Source: Flavitalea plasmicola (lineage in GTDB: Bacteria > Bacteroidota > Bacteroidia > Chitinophagales > Chitinophagaceae). Taken from it: a stretch of DNA of 64,000 nucleotides. Positions within the stretch are counted from its first letter, which is position 1; each line of letters begins with the position of its first letter. The translations under genes were made by a program, and so were the position numbers. This document shows positions 25,414 to 31,956 of the stretch, piece by piece. The stretch lies in NCBI RefSeq assembly GCF_030546645.1, contig NZ_JAUOTO010000001.1, positions 1,116,001 through 1,180,000 on the forward strand, given 5' to 3'. The notes beneath the pieces were generated by a model. The model ran no database searches. It was not told the origin of the DNA and saw only the letters and a list, made by a program, of their open reading frames with translations.

Positions 25414-26661
25414 ATGTTTGAACACCACCTATTCACTGTAGCGGAAAGATTTATCCGCTATGCACAGATCGATACGCAAAGCGACCCCCAATCCAAGAGC
25501 CATCCTTCGACAGAAAAACAGAAAGACCTGGGCAGGTTGCTGGTGCAGGAGCTCCAGGCGATGGGCCTTATGGACGCCTTCCTGGATGAGTACGGCTATG
25601 TATATGCTACCATCCCCGCCAATACTACCAAACAGGTGCCTGTAATCTGTTTTTGCGCGCATATGGACACCGCTCCGGATTGCAGCGGGAAAGGCGTCAA
25701 GCCGCTGCGGCACAAAGGGTATGACGGTGGCGACATCATACTGCCGGATGACCCGTCTGTAGTCATTTCCCCCCGGGATCATCCCTACCTGCTGGAAAAA
25801 AAGGGCGAGGATCTCATTACGGCATCGGGCACCACTTTATTGGGCGCAGACGATAAGGCGGGAGTAGCTGTCATCATGGATATGGCGCAATACCTGCTGC
25901 AGCACCCGGAGTTTAAGCATGGTAAGATCCGGCTGTTGTTCACTCCGGACGAAGAGATCGGGCGGGGCGTTGATAAAGTGGACCTGCAGCGGCTGGGCGC
26001 CGACTTTGGCTATACGCTGGATGCGGGGGAAAGAGGGACATTCGAGGATGAGACCTTCTCGGCCGACGGGGTCAAGATCACTTTTTATGGTGTGAGCGCC
26101 CATCCTGGCTATGCGCGGGGGAAAATGATCAATGCGCTGAAGCTGGCCGCTCATTTCTTGGATTCCCTGCCAAAGGACGAATGGTCGCCGGAGACAACGG
26201 AGGGACGTTATGGTTTTGTTCACCCGGTGAGGATGGAAGGGCTGGCGGAAAAGGCCGTGGTGGAGTTTATTGTCCGTGATTTTGTTACGGCGAAGTTGGG
26301 TGCTTATGAAGAGCATTTACGCGGGCTTGTGGAAGACGCTGTGCGGGCTTTTCCGGGTGCGCGCGCGGATTTTGAGATATACGAGCAGTATAGGAATATG
26401 AAGGAGGTGCTGGATCTGCACCCGCAGGTGTCGGAATATGCGATGGAGGCCATCGGCCGGGCAGGAATTGATGCACGGCAGAGCAGCGCAAGGGGCGGTA
26501 CGGATGGGTCAAGGCTTTCGTTCATGGGGTTGCCCTGTCCGAATATCTTTACGGGAGAGATGGCTTTTCATGGGAAGCAGGAATATGTGAGTGTGCAGGA
26601 CATGGAGAAGGCGGTGCAGGCGATTGTGCATTTGGCTGGGATTTGGGAAGAGAGGAGTTAG
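25414..26661 (+). CDS. pepT: Peptidase T (tripeptidase)
   Basis: Removes the N-terminal residue of tripeptides; cytoplasmic M20 zinc metallopeptidase of 415 residues. Metal-site motifs are FCAHMDTAPD, TTLLGADDKAGVAV and FTPDEEIGRG, followed by SARGGTDGSRLSFMGLPCPN near the C-terminus (landmarks GGTDGSRLSF and MGLPCPN). The dimerisation domain (FYGVSAHPGYARGKM) is intact. It is divergent from the CPBP protease gene and convergent with ypdA across a structured 276-base gap. Confidence 0.96.
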   Translation: MFEHHLFTVAERFIRYAQIDTQSDPQSKSHPSTEKQKDLGRLLVQELQAMGLMDAFLDEYGYVYATIPANTTKQVPVICFCAHMDTAPDCSGKGVKPLRHKGYDGGDIILPDDPSVVISPRDHPYLLEKKGEDLITASGTTLLGADDKAGVAVIMDMAQYLLQHPEFKHGKIRLLFTPDEEIGRGVDKVDLQRLGADFGYTLDAGERGTFEDETFSADGVKITFYGVSAHPGYARGKMINALKLAAHFLDSLPKDEWSPETTEGRYGFVHPVRMEGLAEKAVVEFIVRDFVTAKLGAYEEHLRGLVEDAVRAFPGARADFEIYEQYRNMKEVLDLHPQVSEYAMEAIGRAGIDARQSSARGGTDGSRLSFMGLPCPNIFTGEMAFHGKQEYVSVQDMEKAVQAIVHLAGIWEERS

Positions 26662-26937
26662 GTGTTTGTTGTTTGTTTAGGTGCTTTAAGATTTTGCTTC
26701 TACCCATCGCCGGCAGTTATAACCGAGCGAAGCGAAGGTTACGAAGGAGTTGGAGCGTGTCGAAGCAGCTCCGACGAAGTTCCTTCCGTCGCTGTACATT
26801 CGGTACCACTGAACATTTGTTGGTTATTGAGCGGCGTAGGCAACTGGCCGAGCCGCCAGGGCGACTTGCATTACAGCGGCGGAAGGGTTAGGGCCGCCGA
26901 AAGCAGAAGAGAAAAACCTAAACAAACCTAAAACTTT
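26662..26937. repeat. Structured intergenic element bounded by 12-bp inverted repeats
   Basis: GTTTGTTTAGGT (26671-26682) and ACCTAAACAAAC (26916-26927) are perfect inverted copies. Between them lie nested complementarities: ACCGA (26722-26726)/TCGGT (26800-26804), GCGAAGG-type (26727-26738)/CCTTCCGTCGC (26782-26792), and GGAGC (26752-26756)/GCTCC (26768-26772). A second GC-rich part holds GAGCGGC and GCCGCC motifs (26829-26898). There is no convincing ORF. The architecture suits a small non-autonomous mobile element or a structured RNA; the position between convergent genes also allows simple termination. Confidence 0.45.
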
Positions 26938-27909
26938 CTAGCGCCTCCGCGAAACGATATCCCGCACGATCATTTCCGCATGAATACGCGAATTCTCGAT
27001 GAACCACACATGCGTATTCATACCACCGCAAACCACTCCCGCAAGATAAACCCCCTTGACATTCGTTTCCATGGTAGCAGGATCATAAAAAGGCAACAGG
27101 TTCTCATCTTCGGAGAGGCGGATCCCGGCCTGGCGGAGAAATTCAAAATTCGGCTGATAGCCGGTTAAGGCGATGACATAGTCATTGGGAACGGTCTCGA
27201 CGCCATCGGGGGTAAGGATGTCTACTTCATCCGCGCGTATCGCCTGGAGCGTGGAATGAGTGTAGGCTTTGATGCTCCCTTCCTTTATCCGGTTCTCGAT
27301 ATCGGGCTTGACCCAATACTTGACCCGGCGACCGATGCCTTCCCCGCGGATGACCATGGTCACTTCCGCACCTTTGCGCCAGGTCTCCAGGGCCGCATCC
27401 ACGGCGGAATTGCTGGCGCCTACCACGATGACTTTCTGCATGGCATAGAAATGGGGATCCTTATAGTAGTGGACTACCTTGGGGAGGTCTTCGCCGGGTA
27501 TATTCAGAAGGACCGGCAGGTCATAGAAGCCGGTGGCGATGATGATATGGCTGGCGGAATAGGCCCGGCGGGAGCTGGTGATCTCGAATTTCCTGTTGAT
27601 GGGGCGGATGGACAATACCTTTTCCTGGAGGTGAAGGTTCAGCCGATGGGATACGGCCACACGGCGATAGTATTCCAGGGCTTCGGCACGGACGGGCTTG
27701 ACGTTGTTGCTTACGAAGGGGATACCTCCTATCTCTATGCGCTCCGACGTGGAAAAAAAGGTCATATTGGCCGGGTAATTGTACAGGGAGTTGACCAGGC
27801 AGCCTTTTTCCAGGATGAGATAGGACAGGCCGGCGCGTTGGGCCTCCAGGCCGCAGGCGATGCCGATGGGACCTCCACCGACGATGATGATGTCATAGTT
27901 TGTGCTCAT
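26938..27909 (-). CDS. ypdA: YpdA-family bacillithiol disulfide reductase-like oxidoreductase
   Basis: A flavoprotein oxidoreductase of 323 residues. FAD fold DIIIVGGGPIGIACGLEAQR; NADPH fold VIVVGASNSAVDAALE; then GVYLAGVVCGGMNTHVWFIE, typical of YpdA (landmarks shortened where needed). The family reduces bacillithiol disulfide with NADPH, and many Bacteroidota make bacillithiol. It lacks the CxxC of thioredoxin reductases, as YpdA does. ATG 27909 (MSTNYDIIIV) is preferred to a longer start that adds an unconserved basic extension. Divergent from the SPFH gene; a TACCTTTA box lies 17 bases before the ATG. Confidence 0.85.
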   Translation of the reverse strand: MSTNYDIIIVGGGPIGIACGLEAQRAGLSYLILEKGCLVNSLYNYPANMTFFSTSERIEIGGIPFVSNNVKPVRAEALEYYRRVAVSHRLNLHLQEKVLSIRPINRKFEITSSRRAYSASHIIIATGFYDLPVLLNIPGEDLPKVVHYYKDPHFYAMQKVIVVGASNSAVDAALETWRKGAEVTMVIRGEGIGRRVKYWVKPDIENRIKEGSIKAYTHSTLQAIRADEVDILTPDGVETVPNDYVIALTGYQPNFEFLRQAGIRLSEDENLLPFYDPATMETNVKGVYLAGVVCGGMNTHVWFIENSRIHAEMIVRDIVSRRR

Positions 27910-27987
27910 GGTTGTTTTCCGCGGCGTAAAGGTAAGACTTTGCCGGAGAGGATGATTTATGTACATTCACTGCCAAAAACCTCCCGT

Positions 27988-28911
27988 ATGGACGCCCTTT
28001 ACCACTATTGGTGGATCATTATTGTCATAGCATTTGTCTTCAGCGGCCTGGTCACCGTCAACCAGGGCTATATTAATGTACTTACCATGTTCGGTAAATA
28101 CCAGCGGATATTGAAGCCGGGATTGAATTTTAAGATACCGTTCCTGGAACAGATCTATAAACGCATCTCTATTCAAAACCGGAGCGTGGAACTGGAGTTC
28201 CAGGCCGTTACGGCGGATCAGGCAAATGTCTACTTCAAGAGCATGCTGCTATATGCGGTGCAGAATGCGGATGAGGAGACCATCAAAAGAGTAGCGTTCA
28301 AATTCATCAGTGACCGGGATCTTATGCAGGCGCTTACCCGTACCATCGAAGGCAGTATCCGGTCTTTTGTGGCGACCAAACGGCAGGCGGAGATCCTGGG
28401 ATTGCGCAAGGAGATCGTCGAGTTCGTCAAGGACCAGATCGACCATTCGCTGGAAGAGTGGGGCTATCACCTGCTGGACCTTCAGATCAATGATATCACA
28501 TTCGACCAGGCCATCATCGACAGTATGAGCAAAGTGGTGGCCAGTAATAACCTGAAGGCGGCTGCCGAGAATGAGGGACAGGCCTTGCTCATCACCAAGA
28601 CCAAAGCCGCGGAGGCGGAAGGGAATGCGATCAAGATATCGGCTGAAGCGGAAAAAGAAGCCGCCCGTCTGCGCGGACAGGGAGTGGCATTGTTCCGCCA
28701 GGAAGTGGCGCATGGTATGAGCGAGGCAGCCGAGGAGATGAAACGGGCTAATCTGGATACCAATGTGATCCTTTTCAGTATGTGGACGGAGGCTATCAAG
28801 AATTTTGCAGAGGTGGGAAAGGGCAATATCATTTTCCTGGATGGCAGCAGTGAAGGTATGCAGAATACCATGCGGCAGATACAGGCGCTCATGGTGAAGC
28901 AGGGCACTTAG
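27988..28911 (+). CDS. SPFH/Band 7 (stomatin-like) membrane protein
   Basis: 307 residues: one N-terminal membrane segment (about 5-24), an SPFH domain (VTVNQGYINVLTMFGKYQRI, in landmarks VNQGYINVLTMFG and LKPGLNFKIPF), a long coiled coil of about 190-235 rich in Ala/Glu (TKAAEAEGNAIKISAEAEKE) and a C-terminal region. Such proteins oligomerise at the inner membrane and scaffold proteases or lipid domains. No NfeD partner is adjacent. The frame is open far upstream, but that part is only antisense to ypdA; ATG 27988 begins the conserved region. ATG 27952 is possible. Confidence 0.85.
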   Translation: MDALYHYWWIIIVIAFVFSGLVTVNQGYINVLTMFGKYQRILKPGLNFKIPFLEQIYKRISIQNRSVELEFQAVTADQANVYFKSMLLYAVQNADEETIKRVAFKFISDRDLMQALTRTIEGSIRSFVATKRQAEILGLRKEIVEFVKDQIDHSLEEWGYHLLDLQINDITFDQAIIDSMSKVVASNNLKAAAENEGQALLITKTKAAEAEGNAIKISAEAEKEAARLRGQGVALFRQEVAHGMSEAAEEMKRANLDTNVILFSMWTEAIKNFAEVGKGNIIFLDGSSEGMQNTMRQIQALMVKQGT

Positions 28912-29008
28912 GGCTGCAAGCGGCAAGCTACAAGCTGCAAGCTAGGTGTGAGCTAAAAGCTGTTAGCTGGGGCCTTACTCGTCGCTTGTCGCTTGCAGCT
29001 TGTAGCTA
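28911..29008. repeat. Heptamer repeat, inverted pair, downstream of the SPFH gene
   Basis: The left arm (28911-28945) reads GGGCTGC, AAGCGGC, AAGCTAC, AAGCTGC, AAGCTAG and resumes after a 4-base slip (AGCT at 28951, 28958, 28965). The right arm (28981-29008) reads GTCGCTT, GTCGCTT, GCAGCTT, GTAGCTA. The 17-mer AGCTACAAGCTGCAAGC at 28926-28942 is exactly inverted at 28991-29007, so the RNA can fold into a long hairpin. It fills the 193-base gap before exbB. Confidence 0.85.
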
Positions 29009-29104
29009 TAATTGGCCTAACTTTAGCATTTTGTTAAAAAATAGGACAGAGCTAGTAGCGTTATAGGGGTGAAATCTCATATTTTTACCAAAATCATATA
29101 GTTG

Positions 29105-29809
29105 ATGAACATATTTTTTCTACAGGTTTTGATAGATTCCGCAAAGATCAAGGACAGTCTGGCCAGGGCCGCGGCAATGTTAACTCCTCAGAAAGAGAAT
29201 TTATGGGATACGCTCAGCAAAGGGGGCATATTGATGATTCCGCTTGCCCTGCTGCTGGTAATTGCCATTTTCGTCTTTATCGAACGGTACATTGCCATCA
29301 AAAAGGCGTCCAGGGTGGACGATAACTTCATGAGCATTATCCGGGACCATATTATCACTGGCAACCTGACGGCGGCCAGGAGCCTGGCGAAAAATACACC
29401 GACGGCGGTGGCAAGGCTCATCGACAAAGGTCTGCAGCGGGTGGGCAAGGAAATAGCAGCCATCGAGCGCAGCATGGAGAACGTGGCCAAACTGGAGCTC
29501 TATAAGATGGAAAAGAATGTATCCATCCTTTCGGTGGTGGGATATATTGCCCCTTTATTCGGCTTCCTCGGAACGATCTTCGGGATGTTCCAGCTGTTCT
29601 ATAGCATCGCGTCCACGGGGGAGTATAGCATTTCCAATATTGCCGGAGGTATCTACGTAAAGATGATCTCCTCGGCCTCCGGACTGATCATCGGTATCAT
29701 AGCCTATATCGGCTATCGCTATCTGAACTCACAGATCGATAAGACCACCCACAAGATGGAGGCTGCGGCTAACGAGTTCATCGATGTTTTACAGGAACCG
29801 ACAAGATAA
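29105..29809 (+). CDS. exbB: ExbB/TolQ-family proton channel
   Basis: The inner-membrane motor subunit that, with ExbD, energises TonB. 234 residues; three membrane helices at about 39-60, 140-163 and 185-205, with LFGFLGTIFGMFQLFYSIA and the GLIIGIIAYIGYRYL block in the last helices. A periplasmic N-terminal amphipathic stretch precedes the first helix. ATG 29105 chosen; the frame has a TTG one codon earlier. It is followed 4 bases later by exbD. No tonB gene lies in the window. Confidence 0.92.
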   Translation: MNIFFLQVLIDSAKIKDSLARAAAMLTPQKENLWDTLSKGGILMIPLALLLVIAIFVFIERYIAIKKASRVDDNFMSIIRDHIITGNLTAARSLAKNTPTAVARLIDKGLQRVGKEIAAIERSMENVAKLELYKMEKNVSILSVVGYIAPLFGFLGTIFGMFQLFYSIASTGEYSISNIAGGIYVKMISSASGLIIGIIAYIGYRYLNSQIDKTTHKMEAAANEFIDVLQEPTR

Positions 29810-29813
29810 GTAA

Positions 29814-30218
29814 ATGAATTTAAGAAGAAGATATAAGGAAGATGCGGAAGTGCACACGGGGCCATTGAATGATATTTTGTTCATCCTGCTGCTGTTCTTT
29901 CTCATTGTGTCTACGCTGGCGAATCCCAACGTGGTGAAGCTCTCCCAGCCTAAATCCAAGAGCGATACGAAGGCGAAACAAACGGTGGTAGTCTCCATCG
30001 ATGCGAATAAGCAATTTTATGTAGGCACCACCAAGGTTACCATCGATGAACTAAAGCTGAAGCTACAGCCTTTCCTGGCGAAGGAAACGGAGCAGCCGTC
30101 CATCGTGATCAACGCGGATAAGACGGTGCCTATTGAAGATATCGTAGCCGTCATGCGGGTGGCACGTGACCTGGGGGCGCGCACTGTGCTGGCGGTGGAT
30201 AAGAATGGAGTGAAATGA
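29814..30218 (+). CDS. exbD: ExbD/TolR-family biopolymer transport protein
   Basis: 134 residues with one membrane helix (about 16-37: NDILFILLLFFLIVSTLANP, Asp17 as the expected proton-carrying residue) and a periplasmic domain (QFYVGTTKVTIDELKLKLQP, IVINADKTVPIEDIVAVMRV as landmarks). Partner of the preceding ExbB. Its stop codon overlaps the start of the next gene (ATGA at 30215-30218), so the sigma factor is translationally coupled to the TonB motor genes. Confidence 0.93.
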   Translation: MNLRRRYKEDAEVHTGPLNDILFILLLFFLIVSTLANPNVVKLSQPKSKSDTKAKQTVVVSIDANKQFYVGTTKVTIDELKLKLQPFLAKETEQPSIVINADKTVPIEDIVAVMRVARDLGARTVLAVDKNGVK

Positions 30219-30802
30219 GTCCAATCGAAGAAAAAATATGGAGGTCCATACAAAAAAGGGACGGTCAGGCATTTGAACATTACTACAAGGAACATTACAG
30301 AACTTTTCTCCTCGCAGCTTGCAACTATCTCAAAGATCCCGGCCTGGCGCAGGAAGTCGTCAACGATGTGTTCCTCAGGCTTTGGGAGGATGCGGGCAGC
30401 ATCACCATCCAGTCTTCCCTGAAAGCCTATATCTACCGTGCCGTCGTTAACAGGAGCCTCAATGAGCTGGATAAGCACAAAAGAGAACGTGCGCATCAGG
30501 CTGAATTGAGGCACAGGCCGGAAGAGACTTTTGAGTTAAAGGAAATGGAAGAAAATGAGCTGAAGATCAGGCTTTACAAGGCGATCGATCAGTTACCGGA
30601 ACAATGTCTTAGGGTCTTCAGGATGAGCCGGTTTGAAGAATTAAAGCAGCAGGAGATCGCCGACAGGCTGGGCATTTCCATCAAAACCGTCAAAAATCAT
30701 ATCACCCATGCATTGAAACAGCTCAACCGCGTCCTGAGCGACTGGAACTCCCTACCGGTGTGGCTGCTGATGATAAAATATTTTTTTTGGCATTTTAACT
30801 AG
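30215..30802 (+). CDS. ECF sigma factor
   Basis: 195 residues, regions 2 (AFEHYYKEHYRTFLLAACNY, AQEVVNDVFLRLWEDAG) and 4 (QLPEQCLRVFRMSRFEELKQ, QEIADRLGISIKTVKNHI) are clear. It ends in hydrophobic LLMIKYFFWHFN. It starts within the exbD stop (ATGA). FecR and a TonB receptor follow, so it belongs to a self-contained signalling cassette. Confidence 0.92.
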   Translation: MSPIEEKIWRSIQKRDGQAFEHYYKEHYRTFLLAACNYLKDPGLAQEVVNDVFLRLWEDAGSITIQSSLKAYIYRAVVNRSLNELDKHKRERAHQAELRHRPEETFELKEMEENELKIRLYKAIDQLPEQCLRVFRMSRFEELKQQEIADRLGISIKTVKNHITHALKQLNRVLSDWNSLPVWLLMIKYFFWHFN

Positions 30803-30839
30803 GTCCCTTTGCACTTTTTTTTGTCTTATAACTGAAACT

Positions 30840-31880
30840 ATGGATCCGCAGTCTACAAATAATGATATTCCCTGGGAGCTGATCGTCTCGGCCTTGCAGG
30901 GGGACCTGTCTCCGGAGGAGGACCTCCGGTTCCGGGAATGGCTGGCTTCTTCCCGGAGCAACCAGGAAAAATACGATCAGCTGCTGCGGCTCTGGAAGGA
31001 TGGAATGGCTGATTATGCCGTTTACCGGGAAGCAGACGAAGGCAAGGCCTGGGAAGACCTGCAAGGAAAAATGGGGGAGAAGGGAAGAACGGAGGATCAG
31101 GATAGATTGGGAGAAGAGAGAAAGAATGGGAACGGGGTAATACCGATCAAACGGTGGATGGCTGCGGCGGCTGCGGCGGTACTTTTATTGGTATCCGGGG
31201 CCGGCTGGTGGTATATGTCCGGAAGGAGTCGCGCCATTCAATATGAGACGGCCAATGAACAGAAGAAGATATCCTTGCCGGATGGTTCGACAGTGGTCCT
31301 GCAGCCGCAAACCCATATACAGCTTGCCCGAAACTACAACACCAGCGCCAGGACAGTGATATTGATCAGCGGGAAGGCGCATTTTGACGTATCCCACCAG
31401 GCAAAGCGGCCTTTTATGGTAGACATGGATGCCGCCAGCGTCAAGGACATAGGGACAAGCTTTATCGTGGAAAAAACGATGGACAGCATTAAGGTCACGG
31501 TATCCGAGGGTAAGATCGCCTTTATTAAGAAAGATCATGGGGAATCCCGGGAAATAGCGGCAGGCGGCGCCATCTGTCTGTACACCGGCGCCTATCGCAG
31601 CGGAGAAATAAGGGCTACGTATCCGTCCGGCAGCAACACGGATTCCCTCCGATTTGACAACGCGCCTTTGTCGGAGGTGATCGCTGCGCTGCAAAAAATA
31701 TCCGGCAAAAATATCCGGCTGAGCGATACGCTGATCGGGCATAAAAGGCTGACTGTCCATTTGGCCGGGGAATCCTTTGACGATGCCTTAAAGATCATTT
31801 GCGCTTCACTAAACCTTGCATACACCGGTGGGAACGGGGAGTATATTTTAAAGAACAGGGACACCACTACCCATAATTAG
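30840..31880 (+). CDS. FecR-family anti-sigma factor
   Basis: 346 residues: a cytoplasmic N-terminal part, one membrane helix at about 102-124 (MAAAAAAVLLLVSGAGWWYM), a periplasmic FecR domain (ISLPDGSTVVLQPQTHIQLA, LISGKAHFDVSHQ, DIGTSFIVE) and a C-terminal domain (LSEVIAALQKISGKNIRL) that docks on the receptor. It controls the sigma factor encoded just upstream in answer to the TonB receptor downstream. Confidence 0.92.
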   Translation: MDPQSTNNDIPWELIVSALQGDLSPEEDLRFREWLASSRSNQEKYDQLLRLWKDGMADYAVYREADEGKAWEDLQGKMGEKGRTEDQDRLGEERKNGNGVIPIKRWMAAAAAAVLLLVSGAGWWYMSGRSRAIQYETANEQKKISLPDGSTVVLQPQTHIQLARNYNTSARTVILISGKAHFDVSHQAKRPFMVDMDAASVKDIGTSFIVEKTMDSIKVTVSEGKIAFIKKDHGESREIAAGGAICLYTGAYRSGEIRATYPSGSNTDSLRFDNAPLSEVIAALQKISGKNIRLSDTLIGHKRLTVHLAGESFDDALKIICASLNLAYTGGNGEYILKNRDTTTHN

Positions 31881-31925
31881 GGAATATACTCATATATAAT
31901 AACTTCTCTCTTATTTGCGTTTACG

Positions 31926-31933
31926 TAGCTTTG
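31926..31933 (+). promoter_or_regulatory. -7 box before the TonB receptor
   Basis: TAGCTTTG matches TAnnTTTG, 23 bases before the receptor ATG at 31957. No TTG at the usual -33 distance was seen, so it may be read only with help or by an ECF sigma factor. Confidence 0.35.
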
Positions 31934-31956
31934 CCCATGTAAACTACCCGTTTGGA

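Noticed and set aside
26662-26937. Structured element as a retron msr-msd
   Set aside because: No reverse transcriptase gene is adjacent, and the flanking genes are complete housekeeping genes.
27256-27987. Long 5' extension of the SPFH gene frame
   Set aside because: It lies antisense within ypdA, and the SPFH similarity begins only at 27988.
28911-29008. Heptamer runs as a CRISPR array
   Set aside because: There are no spacers: units are contiguous 7-mers, and no cas genes are present.
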